Assembly: GCF_024139115.2 (NCBI RefSeq)
Contig: NW_026943189.1
Coordinates: 744,001 to 808,000 of the forward strand
DNA from: Armigeres subalbatus
Lineage: Eukaryota > Arthropoda > Insecta > Diptera > Culicidae
Reading direction: 5' to 3'
DNA length: 64,000 nt
Positions 1-11,191 of this stretch are shown here, in pieces; position 1 is the stretch's first letter; every line of letters begins with the position of its first letter. Under the pieces are notes generated by a model. It saw only the letters and a program-made list of their open reading frames with translations, made no database searches and was not told where the DNA came from. The position numbers and the translations under genes are program-made.

Positions 1-405
1 TGGATTGCGGTCGGCAACAGCATCCTGTACTGTTGCGACGTTTACTATTGAGGTTAAAAACTGTAAACGAACAATCTTGTATTCAGTTTCATTAGTTTGT
101 GATACGGTTATTAGAATATGTGTTGCGAATGGTTAGTAATCAAGTAATCCATGATGTGTCTTAGAATCGGAAGTTTGTTATATTGTTAAATAAAATTTTC
201 TTTCCATTACCAATAGGGCACTGCACGGACTGCTTTGTCTCTTTCTCGCTACAAAGAAAACAACAAGGCAAGATATTTTTCCGTGCAGTGCCCGATGTTC
301 AAACCTATCAGACGTATCTCATTACAATAGGTTATGGGCCCAGGACAAATGTTATAACGGGAGAAGTCCTGAGGAAGAATCATTCCAAAGTTATGAATAA
401 ATTAT

Positions 406-1427
406 ATGAAACTTTTGTGTAAAGATGAATTCGGTCGCTGGAAAAACTACGTATCATGGGCATACGATATGAAAATGACCCTGATACGAGAATGTTCCTG
501 GTGTGCTGTAGAACCAAAGACGGGTCAAGTGGTCGACGAAGATATTCAAATGCGAGCCTTGTCGACGATCTGTTAAGTCTTGAGAAAATCAATTATAGTC
601 TGGTTATGGATGCCAAAAATGCTCAAGAAGTCGGGATCAAATTGAAAACCGCCTTCCAAGATTGGATTGCTGCAACAATTAACAATAATTCGTTTGAAAA
701 ATTATGAAAGTACGGAAGCCTATGTTGATGCGTTATTCTCTACAAGTCACAAGCTAGCTGAAATCAAATTTCCAATAACTGACGAGTGGTTGGCTTCACT
801 TTTGCTGATGGGATTGCCGAAGTATTATGCTCCTATGGTAATGGGGTTGAAAGCATCAAGTCTAGCTTTGAAGGCAGATGCCGTAAAATAGAAAATACGG
901 CACGATGTTAAAGTAAAACAAGGTCCACGGAGCGGAAGAGATGAAGTTGCATTCTATAGTGGAGCGGAACGTGAACAACAACGACGACGAAAAATTTTAG
1001 CTCGGGGAAAAACAAAGATGGTCGCATGTGTTACAATTGCCAGAAAGTAGGACATTATGCAGCAAATTGTCCTGAAGAGCTCAATTCAGAGAGCAGCAAG
1101 GGAAGAGCTATGTGTGCGGTTCTAGCAGTTGGCAATGTGAACCAAGGCGAATGGTACTTCGATTCTGGTGCCACCACACATATGGCAAGACCTGGATGGA
1201 ATCTACAAGAGAAGCAGGAGATCTCGTGTCAAGTTGGAACTGCAAACAAGAGTAATATGACGGCGAAAGTAAAAGGTGTCGTAGGTCTGGATTGCGTTGA
1301 AGGCTCCGTTAATGTGCAGGATGTACTGGAAGTTCTGGGTTTGGCTGCGAATCTATTATCAGTCAGCAAGATTTGTAATAAGGGATTTATTGTTACGTTT
1401 ACGGAGGCTTCTTGTATGGTGCTTGCT
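406..1427 (+). pseudogene. Ty1/copia retrotransposon relic: gag and protease
   Basis: Remains of the 5' coding half of a Ty1/copia-type LTR retrotransposon. Read across frames, about 406-890 matches a copia Gag (UBN2-type) with WKNYVSWAYDMKM near the start and later LENYESTEAYVDALF-like text. A CCHC zinc knuckle (CYNCQKVGHYAANC) lies at about 1029-1070, and the aspartic protease signature DSGATTHM lies near 1160. The frame shifts near 455 and 660, and a TAG closes the frame at 889-891, so no functional polyprotein is possible. The coding text stops at about 1427, where an inverted-repeat element is inserted; integrase resumes after it. No LTRs were recognised. Confidence 0.85.
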
Positions 1428-2507
1428 AAAAACCCAGATTGATCCACCTAGCAGTGATTGTGCCTTTCTCGTGCATTATTAAACAACCCAATCAAACAAT
1501 CAAATGTATTATCGGGAAATTCGTTGAAATGCTGAATAATTTGTTATATTGATTTTAAAATCAATAAGTAAAGTATTATTAGGGTAAAATCAGCAGTGAT
1601 CCAAAACGTTCGGGGCTGTCAGTTTGAATATGAATCTGAAACATTCATTTTCCCAGTAGCTGTTCTAGATTCATTTTTTATACCAGTCAAATGTCAAAAA
1701 AATAAAACTGATATAACGCTCCGTTCTATTTTCTGCAGATTTGAACCACGATTGAATTACGAGATTCAAATATTTTCCAATTGTTTTGGTGTATGAATGC
1801 GTCATTTTATCTACGGATCAATCCACTTTGCAATTACGACGCCAACATGATGATTTCATTTAATTAAAAATTTGAAAAACATGAATAGAACACTGCTGGG
1901 AATTCCAGATTCAAACTAGAATAGTGGTCGAAAATTGGGAATGAAACTGAATCACTCCTGATTTCACTTGCGTTGCAATTGTTGTACTAAAGTCGTGTAC
2001 AAAATCGAATAGAAGAGCTTGCATGGGTTGATACTTCAAGGCATTTTATGGCATGCTATAACTTAATTACTATGTTTCATAACTATCTTAATATTTAGAT
2101 TTTTTGCCTTTCTTGTACAACAAAGTTGTACCGAAAGGCTATCATTTCACTCCAAAATCGAAATTTTTATAGAAGTTTCGGAGACCCATGATGCTATATA
2201 CCAATCAGTTGAGTCGAACTGAACAAATGTCTGTCTGTCCGTGTGTATGTGTGTGTGTGAACACGAAAACTGAAAAACATTAGCCACTTTTTCATATAGT
2301 AATTCTTAACCGATTTTCTCGCAACAAGTTGCATTCGACAGGGGATCAAGTCTTGTCGATCACTATTGAATTTGGTAACGATCGACCGTTGTGTTTAAAA
2401 GTTATTAAGAAAATGGAATCGAACTATATAATTGCCATATAAAGTTGGTGTATTGGCTAAATGCGAAAAAGGCAATATCACCACTCAGTGAATAAGGTTG
2501 GGTTTTT
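1428..2507. mobile_element. Terminal-inverted-repeat element, family A, inserted in copia
   Basis: About 1.08 kb without coding capacity separates the copia protease and integrase regions. The left end reads AAAAACCCAGATT... with TGCCTTTCTCGTGCAT about 35 bp in. The right end is its imperfect inverse (GAAAAAGGCAATATCACC...GGGTTTTT). An internal stretch from about 2104 (GCCTTTCTTGTACAACAAAG) recurs at 39080 and 49259, and a TG-rich run lies at about 2235-2260. The two ends being inverse, and other partial copies in the window ending at the same sequence, support a DNA element. The target duplication is unclear. Confidence 0.65.
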
Positions 2508-3011
2508 AATGTAAAAAACCGATTCAGTGCAAGCTTGCGACGAGATGGAATACGGCATCAAAAATCTTGCCCATACAAGCCGGAACAAAATGGGACAGCG
2601 GAACGTATGAACAGAACAATTCTCGCTTAACTTTTCAAAAGGACCTAAGTAACATTTTTTTCATGATTTAATTTGAATAGTACAATCAATAGCTTTCGTG
2701 TTGTTCTGTTGATTGCGCTATTCAAATTAATTCATGAAAAAAATGTTACTTAGGTCCTTTTGAAAAGTTAAGCGAGAATTCTAGAGAAAGAACGAAGTAT
2801 GCTAAATGATGCCAAGATGTCAAAGAAATTTTGGGCAGAAGCAGTAAATACAGCGGTTTATCTCATAAATCGTTGTTCAACGCGCACTTTGGAAGGTAAG
2901 ACGCCAGAAGAAGCATGGACAGGGAAGAAGCCGTACATTGGTCATTGGGAGATTTTTGGCTATTCCGCCATGATGCATGTCCCGAAGCAGAAAAGGTTGA
3001 AGCTTGATCCG
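2508..3011 (+). pseudogene. Ty1/copia integrase relic
   Basis: Continuation of the copia element after the family A insertion. Before 2621 the frame reads PEQNGTAERMNR, the conserved copia integrase segment. After the small inverted-repeat insertion at 2622-2776 it continues as LNDAKMSKKFWAEAVNTAVY and then the typical TPEEAWTGKKP / FGYSAMMHVPKQKR segment. The text ends near 3011 (LKLDP), where LINE-leader-like sequence begins. No reverse transcriptase or RNase H part remains. Non-functional. Confidence 0.85.
2622..2776. mobile_element. 155-bp near-perfect palindromic MITE in copia integrase
   Basis: Two arms of about 63 bp, starting CTCGCTTAACTTTTC and ending GAAAAGTTAAGCGAG, are inverse copies with about one mismatch, around a loop of about 29 bp. 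The element is flanked by AATT at 2618-2621 and 2777-2780, a 4-bp target duplication. Deleting it with one AATT copy restores the copia integrase reading frame, which confirms the boundaries. It has no coding capacity. Confidence 0.88.
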
Positions 3012-3170
3012 ACCGTGTGCCGCTCAAAGCGCACAAGCCCAAGTCCTGGTGTCAGGTGGGACCAACCCCCCCACAACTTGACATTTGGCGTTAGTTTCGC
3101 GTACCCACTTGCAAATCGCAGATGGCGCTTCGAAACATAAACAATGGGTCATCCTACACTGCCGCCACAC
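3012..3170. repeat. LINE leader fragment (CCGTGTGCCGCTCAAAGCG family)
   Basis: The segment CCGTGTGCCGCTCAAAGCG-CACAAGCCC...AGTCCTGGTGTNAGGTGGG recurs in reverse at about 27655-27710, just upstream of the minus-strand RTE-like LINE, and forward at about 37283-37315. It is therefore a fragment of a LINE 5' leader abutting the broken copia element. No reading frame is involved. Confidence 0.55.
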
Positions 3171-4782
3171 TTTTCCTCCGTAGAAACCATGTTTTTTTGT
3201 TTCGTCATTTGTTGTCAACAAACAACGGACAGGAGCGTCATATGGATGGGGTGAATTGGTAATTGCAATTAATGAAAAGATTCTGAACAAAACTTCCAAT
3301 GCTTAAAATGTTGAAATTTGTCGCTTTGGAAAAAGAAATTTGTTTAATATATCGCCCATTTAATTTTAGACAACGAGTTCCCACTGATCTATGCAGTTTT
3401 AATAGTTGAATCTAAGAAGTTAAATTTATTAGCTGTATAAATGATTATTCTTTATCATACAGCTTCATAACTTGATTATCATAAAATGATGATGTGAGAA
3501 CAAAGGAACTTGCGGTTGATTTGATACTACCATCATGACTAGGTAGTTTCTTTTTAAAACACACGTAATGGTTCACATTTGGATCAGAACAAAACGTGGT
3601 TATTTTCGTAAAGAAGAATAGTTTTGTAGAGTACATATTTAAATCGATGTGCCGTTTTAATTGAATAAATAACCCCCACAGTTTATTTTTACTGCGCGTA
3701 CTTTTTAATCCCGGCTCCATTCAAAATACACGGGACGCGGGGACCAAAATCTGGCGGAAAGTTTTCCCAAGGTGTAAAGTTACTTTTACCTCAAAGAAAG
3801 CCTCTCGTTAGTCCGGCTAATTCAGATTTTTCCAGAATAAAAAGTACAAACACTCATTTAAATATATTATCTTGTCTGTTTTCAAATGGCTGTGGGTTTA
3901 TTTTGGTTCATTTGTATGGATTTGACAATCGGATTACCTAGAGAAATATTTCGCGGGGGTTTACTATAAATTAAAAATAATAAGGATGAATGACCCATTT
4001 TGCGTTAGATTTTTAAAAGCTATTTTGAAAAGCAACATCTCCCGTGCCCATTTATCCAATAACGTTGCTTTCCTCCTCTGTATTTCCAGCCCAGTTTACC
4101 CATTAATACTTCACATAACATATTCTATCTGCGAAATCCTTATAAATTTCCAAGTTATACGAAATTTAAGCGCTACCGATGAAAATGAACCGCCGGTAAA
4201 ACTTCCGCCATTTGATTTGTTTTGGCAATCGCTAATTCAACGTTCAGTCGGTCATCTTAGAGTCATAAGCTACCGCCTCTGTCTTAATATTAATTCTAGT
4301 TTGGATTGATTTTTGTCACGGTTTTTAGTACTGGACATTACCTTCCTTTTCGCTTTTTTCATAAAATGATTCAGATAATCACAAGTTTGACAAAACCAAT
4401 TAAACTTATTAAACCAAAATTTCGGGGTAGAGTGGTATCGTACTACAGATGTCAAGTTGTTCTCGGGTTGGTACCCCTATAAATACTTGTTTCGATTAAT
4501 CCAGCAACAAACCACGTTGTAGTTTTATCTATATTTAAAGCACCCAGCCCCGTAATGCTTGAATATATACGAGCCTATACCAAAATAACTAATGAGTAAT
4601 GTTATAATAAATAATGAAATCAAAATTAGGTTTTTCTTTAACCTTTTACGCCATAATCGAGAAATGCTCGCGATATAAGTAAGTTTGACAGAACCACCTG
4701 AACCAATTTTTCGGGGTACACTGACAATGTACTGGAGACGTCAAGTTGCTCACGGGTTGGGTGGGACACAAAACAGACCTGG
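3171..4782. other. No recognised gene; diverged duplicated segment
   Basis: AT-rich sequence without a recognisable gene. A 91-codon frame on the minus strand (3445-3720) has no motif I recognise and no clear splice context. Two segments of about 100 bp, about 4378-4478 and 4674-4765, are diverged direct repeats: both carry AGTTTGACA, a TTTCGGGGTA box and GTCAAGTTG(T/C)TC-CGGGTTGG. They may be remnants of one repeat family or of a decayed long terminal repeat. Confidence 0.4.
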
Positions 4783-5936
4783 CGACGAATAAAGGATCAC
4801 GATTGGAAGCTTGAAACATGAAACTGCAAGTTGCTAGGTTTTGCAGGCTGCGACAGGATGATCTACACGATGATGGCGCTGCAGGAGATTTACTGGACAG
4901 GACAGAAAGTGTGGTAAAGCGGCCACTTTCTACCAAAGCTGTTGCACCACCAACGAGCTGGGAAACGGTTTCATAGTGCTGGGTAAGATGCGCCAACGTG
5001 TGATTGGGTGACAGCCAATCAACGCAAGGATGTGCAAGCTGAGGATAAAAGGCCGTTTCTTCAACTATAGCATCATCAACGTGCACTGCCCACATTAAGG
5101 GAGACCCGGCGACGAGAAAGAAGCGTTCTACGCACAGCCTGAGCATACATACCATGAATGCCCACTGCGGGACGTCAAAATCGTCATCGGCGACATGAAT
5201 GCACATGTAGGAAGGGAGGAAATATATAGACCGGTCATCGGACTGCACAGCGTATCGAATGATAATGGCAAATGATGCATAAACTTCCCAAGTTACATTT
5301 TAAGTTTTATGACGCTCTTGAAGACCATAATTTACTCTACAAGAGTGTTATAAAACCAGCATAAGACCTAAATGTTACTAGAGTTCGTAGCCTCCCGCGG
5401 AATGGTAGTCCGAAGCACCTTCTTTCCCCGCAAAAATATCCACAAGGCCACATGGAGATCACCTAACCAAGAAACGGAAAACCAAATCGACCACGTTCTA
5501 ATCGACTGTAAATTCTTCTCCGACATCACGAACGTCCGCACTTACCGCAGTGTGAATATTGAATCCGACCACTACCTCGTTGCAGTATGCCCGCACTCAA
5601 AACTCTCGACGGTGTACAACACGCGTCGTAGTCGAACGCCGCGGCTTAACATTGGGCAGCTACAAGACGGTAGACTAGCCCAAGACTACACGCAGTAGCT
5701 GGAAGTGGCACTCCCAATGGAAGAGCAGTTAGGCGCAGTGTCTCTTGAAGATGGCTGGAGAGATATTCGATCCGCGATTTGAAGCACTGCAACCGCTGCA
5801 CTAGGCATGGTGCTCCCGGATCAGAGAAAAGACCGGCGAATGTGAGCCGTTAGTTGAGGAGAAGAATGCAGCATGGGCGAGATTGCTGCAACACCGCACG
5901 AGAATGAACGAGGTACGATATAAACGGGAGCGGAAC
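4783..5936 (+). pseudogene. RTE-like LINE relic, endonuclease part (plus-strand copy)
   Basis: Start of a broken non-LTR retrotransposon with an APE-type endonuclease. In shifting frames it matches the minus-strand copy at 26380-27501 almost word for word. At 5372-5698 it reads GMVVRSTFFPRKNIHKATWR, then ENQIDHVLI and ESDHYLVAV, all conserved endonuclease segments. An in-frame TAG follows AQDYTQ at about 5698, and further frameshifts lie at both ends. A small palindromic insertion interrupts it at about 5288-5371, and a 3.4-kb element splits it at 5937. Confidence 0.85.
5288..5371. mobile_element. Small palindromic insertion in RTE endonuclease
   Basis: The minus-strand LINE copy reads straight from CATAAACTTC to GCAGCCTCCCGC. 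The plus copy has about 84 extra bases here. These contain inverse segments GTTTTATGACGCTCTT and AAGAGTGTTATAAAAC, and AAGTTACATTT against AAATGTTACT, so the insert folds back on itself. Target duplication not resolved. Confidence 0.6.
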
Positions 5937-8900
5937 CATGGGCGTAGCCAGGATTTCGAGAAGGGGGGGGCAACTTTTTTGGTCTTCTAAATCGTAGTTT
6001 TATAGTAGTTTTATAAAAACACATGAATATTAACACATGAGACCAAATCCAAACCAAATCAAAACAATAATGATTAAAACAATAATGGATTTAAAAATGC
6101 GTGATTTATTGCTCATCAGATATTTTTAAATAAAGTGAGAAAAATATTAACGAACTTAGTATTCAGAAAGAGTATAAAATCGTCTGGAACAATTATTATA
6201 AAAATCCTGAATTCTTCCATAAGTTTAAGAAAACTAGAACCATACATCTGAATTTCTAAACAAATCTTCTCTGAAGTAATATTTATCATAGAATAGACAG
6301 AAAAATCAATAAGCAGGCTTTCTCCAGGAATTCCTTCAACAATTGCTCCTGGCATTCTATCCGAAATTCTATCAGGGATTCTTTAGGAATGCCTCCAACA
6401 ACTTCTTCGGCAGTGTCTTCAGGAATTCTACCATAAATTTTGCCGGGAATTGATCCGAAAATTCCACCATTATTTACTCCAAGAAAATCTTCACTAACTT
6501 CTTTATAAGTTCTGCAGAATTCCCTGCAATAATTCAAATAATTTCGTGCTGTTTTCCATAATTTTCAAGAATAAGAATATTCCGTGTAAATTCCGCAGAA
6601 TTGCCAGTAAACATTCCTGAGAATTTCAAGAAAAATCTTCGAATTTCTTCTGTAAATTCCATAAAAATTTCCGTGAATTGTTTCGAATAATTTCTTGTGA
6701 AAATTTTCGAAGAATTTCTCCAGGAATTCCATCGGAAATTTATACAGAAATTATACCGACAATGAAATCAACAATGGAATTTTCGGAGGAATTCCTAGAT
6801 TAATTCGCAATGAAATCCTGAAAGAATTCCGGTGGAAACTTCAAGATTTCCACCGGGAAATCCTCTACGAGTTTCTCCGAAAATTCCTCCTGGAATTCTT
6901 CCAGGAGTTCCACCGGCATTTCCACTAAGAATTTCTCTAGGACTTCCTATGAGAATTATTCCGGTAGTTCTATCGGCAGTTTCTCTGAATTTCGGCAGAA
7001 TTGGAATTTGTTTAGGCTTCTTCAGGAATTTATATAGATTTCCACCAGAAGCTCCTCCGAGAATTTCTCTGCGAGCTCCTCAGGGAATTCTCCGGGAGGT
7101 CCTCTGATGATGATGATGGTCCAGCTACAAACCCCAAACAAAGGTTTCAGCTAGACAAGATTTGTCTATAAGATGAATTCTCTTGTTTCCGAGAATGCTT
7201 CGAGAGTTCGAGAGTTTCTCCGGGAATTCCACCAGCAATTCATCCGGGAGTTTCTCCGGAAATTCCTTCGGGAGTTCCACCAGAAGCTATTCCAGGAAAT
7301 TATTCAGGCTTTTTTCAGAAAATTATTTACGCTTTCTTCAGAAATAAAGCTGGAAATTCCTCCCAAAGTTCTTCCGATAGTTTCTCTGGGAGCTCATCCG
7401 GGAGGTCCTCTAGGAATTCTTCTAGGAGCTCCTCCTGAAATTCCTCCGGGAGTTCTTACGGGAGATCTTACGGGAGCTCCTCCGGCAGTTCCTTCGAGAA
7501 TTCCTCCGGGAGATCCACCAGCAGTTTCTACGAGAATCCCTCCAGGTGTTTCTCTGAAAAGAAACTCCCAGAGGAACTCCCAGAGTAATTTCCGGAGGAA
7601 CTCCCGGGGGATTTTCTATAGGAATTTCCGGAGAAATTATCAGAGGAATTCTCGGAGGAACTTCCGGTGGAATTTCTGGAGGAATTTATTGAAGAACTAC
7701 AGGAAGAATTTCCGGAGGAAATCCTGGAGGAACTCTCGTAAGAATTCTAGGATGAACTCCCAAAGGAACTTCCGTAAGAATTCCAGGAGGAACTCCTGGA
7801 AGAATTCTTAAAAGAACCTCCCGGAGGAATTCCCGTAAGAACTCCCAGAGAAATTCTTCGAGGAACTTCTTTAGGAATTTGTAGATAAATGCCTAAAGAT
7901 ATGCTAAATGAATTCCTGGAAGAAAGCCTGATTGAATTCCCGAAGGAACTACTGGTGGAACTTCAGAGGAACATCCGGTGGAATACCCTAGAGGAAGAGA
8001 AAAAATATGTCTGAAGGAACTTCCGAAATCCCATTTCCCGTGAAATTCCTGCCAAATATCGTCCAGGAATTCCCTGTAAAGTTCCTGTAGGTATTACCGG
8101 AGAATTTCTTGGAAAAACTCCTGGAAGAACTCCCGGAGGAACTCCCACAAGCACTTCCGGAGGACTTCCCACATGGAAGTCCTGAAATAATTCTTAAAGA
8201 AGTTCCTAAAGGAATTTCCGAAACAATATCTGAAGGAATTCCCAAAAAAATTGCAGAAAATTGCAAAAATTGCATTAATGCAGAAATTTCTAGATGAAAT
8301 CCTGAAAGTATTCCCAGATGAATTGCTGAAGAAAATCCTTGCGGATTGTTCCGAAGAAATTTCTGGAAGAACTCTTGGCAGATATCCGAGTAAATTCCGA
8401 GTGAAGTCCGGAAGGAATTCTAGTACACTTCCGCGGAAAATCCCTCGGAGAAATTCCTGAAGGAATTCCTGGAGAAGTACCTGAAGAAACTCCCGAAAAA
8501 ATACCTGTAAGAATTTCTGGGGAAATACTTGGACGAATTCCAGGAGAAATTCATGAAGATATTTCTAGCTAGAGGATTTCTTGAAGGATATTCTGAAGTA
8601 ATTGCGAAAAGAATTCCAGATTGGAATGCTAGATGATTTTGCTATTGAATGTTTGGAGGTATTCCCGGAAAATTTCCTGGAAGTAATCTCGGAGGAATTA
8701 AAGGAAGAGTTCCGAGAGGAATGCCCGGAGAAGTTCCTAAAAGAATTTCCGAAGGAATTTCTTATAGATTTGCAAGTGAAATTATGGAGCTAAATCGAAG
8801 GATTTCCGTCATAAATTTTTGACGAAACTTCTGGTAGAATTTTGGTAAGAAATTCCGTATGTATTCTTGACGGAAATCTCGCATGCATGCCTGAAGGAAA

Positions 8901-9366
8901 TGCCGGATTCTTCCTGAAGAGAGAATAGCCGAAGAAATATCAAGAAGTAAATCTTGGAGAGAAGAAAAGAAATCTTCAAGGAATTTCCTCGTGAATTTCC
9001 TAAAAAAAATAGTGGGGGGTTTTTAGATGAGGAGGACTTGCAATTACATGAGAAGGATTTTCGAACGATTTTCAGAGGAGTTTGTGGATAACTTTCCGGA
9101 GGAATTCAGAAGTTCCCAGGGGAGCTTCTAGAAGGATTTCAAGGAGAATTTTTGAGCCCGAAATGTTTCGAGTTGTTTTGAACTTTCATATATTATGAAT
9201 CCTGGATGCCTTAATAAGTTTTAGGAATCTTTTGAATCACCTATTTCTGTATATGATTGGATCGTAAAGCGCACATGTTTGAGGGAATTCATTTCAGTAC
9301 CCGTTCAATCTTTCCACAATTTAGGGGGGGCATCGGCCCCCCCTGCCCCCCCTTGGCTACGCCCTT
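5937..9366. mobile_element. 3.4-kb terminal-inverted-repeat element carrying a minisatellite
   Basis: Non-autonomous element inserted in the RTE-like LINE. The ends are inverse: ATGGGCGTAGCCAGG at the left, followed by a run of G, and a run of C followed by TTGGCTACGCCCTT at the right. GAGCGGAAC is duplicated at 5928-5936 and 9367-9375, and the LINE text resumes directly after it, so an 8-9 bp target duplication is likely. The interior holds no transposase; it is nearly all a diverged 12-bp tandem repeat. GGCTACGCC-type termini also occur at about 33378 and 56205, so this terminus family is present elsewhere in the window. Confidence 0.75.
6290..9130. repeat. Diverged 12-bp minisatellite (AATTCCNGGAGG) with orientation switch
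   Basis: Parsed from about 7565 rightward, successive 12-mers read AACTCCCAGAGG, AATTTCCGGAGG, AACTCCCGGGGG, AATTCTCGGAGG, AACTTCCGGTGG and so on for dozens of units. To the left (about 6830-7560) the complementary phase CCTCCGGGAATT dominates, so the array changes orientation near 7560. Because 12 is divisible by 3, translations show 4-residue repeats (IPPG, RNSR, EELP) in several frames. These open frames are a product of the period, not evidence of a gene. Confidence 0.8.
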
Positions 9367-9524
9367 GAGCGGAACAGCCAAACACGATTTTCCTCAGGAA
9401 AAAGAGCCAGCAGGTAGATCGAGACCGTGAAGAGACGGAGCAACTATACCGCGCTAATAACATACGAAAGATCTATGAGAAGTTGAACCGTTCACGTAAG
9501 AGCCACGTACCATAGCCTGATATG
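9367..9524 (+). pseudogene. RTE-like LINE relic, linker part
   Basis: LINE text between two insertions. It resumes with GAGCGGAACAGCCAAACACG and encodes, with frame errors, the segment before the reverse transcriptase (EQLYRANNIRKIYEKLNRS, then SHVP), matching 26316-26440 of the minus-strand copy. It ends at the ATATG target duplication. Confidence 0.8.
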
Positions 9525-10129
9525 AACTGCTGCTAGCGAAAGTGGTACATAAACCATTTTTGTCGATTTTGTGTTTTTTACATCAGCGGCTTCTATTAGC
9601 AAAGATCTGGTAAGGGAATGACGAAAAAGTGATTTTTGACAACTAAATCTGAAGATATGCACTTTTTAATTTCTGGTATACATCACAATGGCAATTTCGT
9701 TGACAGGAAAAGTGGTACATGTACAGTTCTACCCACTAAAATCAGTTTACTGGAAAGAAAATTTAACAACAAAGATGTTCCCGCAACAGATTTTAACTCT
9801 ATTTTAAATTTCAAAATGGTTTCATGCTGTTTAAAATAATTTTATAAATGAACATGTACCACTTTTACTGGCAACGATTTTCGGTTTCTGTTGCATTTTG
9901 TTCCCATTAATAGTGGTACATGTGCATTTTGCTCAAACAAACTTGAAATTTGCCAAGAAACTTCGCATATTTCTCTTTACTACCTTTAGGCACACCAATC
10001 ATAACACGTTGGTACAGTTGAACTGCAGAAAATAGCTAATTCGAATTTTATTTTTGACGTTTTTGGAAAAATGCGTCTCCTGTAAAATTTACTCAATGTA
10101 ACATGTACCACTTTCGCTGGCACCAGTTC
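9525..10129. mobile_element. 605-bp non-autonomous DNA transposon, AGCGAAAGTGGTACAT ends
   Basis: The ends are inverse copies about 26 bp long with two differences, each containing AGCGAAAGTGGTACAT. ATATG is duplicated at 9520-9524 and 10130-10134; in the minus-strand LINE copy the same site is uninterrupted (GATATGTGTAAGG). The interior repeats AGTGGTACATGT or its inverse at about 9711, 9846 and 9911, so subterminal copies of the end motif are present. A 67-codon frame inside (9636-9839) looks fortuitous. Confidence 0.85.
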
Positions 10130-11191
10130 ATATGTGTAAGGACATGAACGGGAACCTTCATACGAACGAGCGTGAGGTGATCCAAAGGTGGCGGCAGCAC
10201 TACGAAGAACAACTGAAGGGCGATGTGGCCCGGATCTCCAGGAAATCTAAGAGGAGATTGGCCGGTTGAAGAACAACAAAGCTCCTGGGGTTGACCAACT
10301 GCCAGGAGAGCTGTTTAAACACGGTGGTGAGGCACTGGCTAGAGCGCTGCACTGGGTTATTACCAAGATATGGGAGGAGGAAGTTTTGCCGCAGGAGTGG
10401 TTGGAAGGTGTCGTGTGTCCCATCTACAAAAAAGGGCGATAAGCTGGATTGTAGCAACTATCACGCAATCACGTTGCTGAACGCCACCTACAAGGTACTC
10501 TTCCAAACTTTATGCCGTCGACTAACACCAATTGCAAGAAAGTTCGTGGAGCAGTACAAGGCTGGTTTTATGGGCGAAGCTTCACCACGCAGGGACCAGG
10601 TGTTCGCCATTCGCCAAGTACTGCAGAAATGCCGCGAATACAACGAGCCCACGCATCATCTATTCATCGACTTCAAAGCCGCATATGATACAACCGATCG
10701 GGACCAGCTATGGCAGCTAACGAACACGGATTTTCGGATAAACTGAAATTGTTGATCAAAGCGACGATGGATCGGGTGATGTGCGTAGTTCGAGTTTCAG
10801 AGGCATTCTCGAGTCCCTACAAAACGCGCAGAAGGTTACGGCAAGGTGATGGTGTTTCGTGTCTGCTATTCAACATCGCTTTGGAAGGGGTATTACGAAG
10901 ACTTAATCCCTGCTCGAGTGGTACAATTTTCAATAAGTTCGTCCAGCATTTTGGCTTCGCTGATGACATAGCAAATAGCACGACATATTATAGAACGTAA
11001 TTTAGAGAAAATGGAGGAAGCCTACATCAGGCTGAAGAGGGATGCTAAGCGGATCGAACTAGTCATCAACACGTCGAAGACGAAGTACATGATAGAAAGA
11101 GGTTCGAGAGAAGACAATGTGAGCCACTTACCTCGAGTTTACATCGGTGGTGGCGAAATCGAGGTGGTAAAAGAATTTGTGTACTTGGGCT
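10130..11191 (+). pseudogene. RTE-like LINE relic, reverse transcriptase part
   Basis: Reverse transcriptase domain in at least four frames: MCKDMNGNL..VIQRWRQHYEEQ, an internal deletion near 10225, PLYGRRKFCRRSGW-type shifted text, then CSNYHAITLLNATYKVLFQ (10441-10500), FIDFKAAYDTTDRDQLW (10660-10710), GFSDKLKLLIKATMDRVM, LRQGDGVSCLLFNIALEG and FGFADDIANS. The catalytic FADD is still visible near 10960. The family is assigned to the RTE clade from this motif string. Stops and frameshifts make it inactive. Confidence 0.85.

Noticed and set aside
3445..3720. 91-codon minus frame as a host gene
   Set aside because: No recognisable motif and no supporting splice or poly(A) context; it lies between two decayed elements.
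7173..7811. 212-codon frame with PPG and RNS repeats as a collagen- or silk-like protein
   Set aside because: The 4-residue period is that of a 12-bp minisatellite, the repeat type changes where the array reverses, and other frames in the block are also open.
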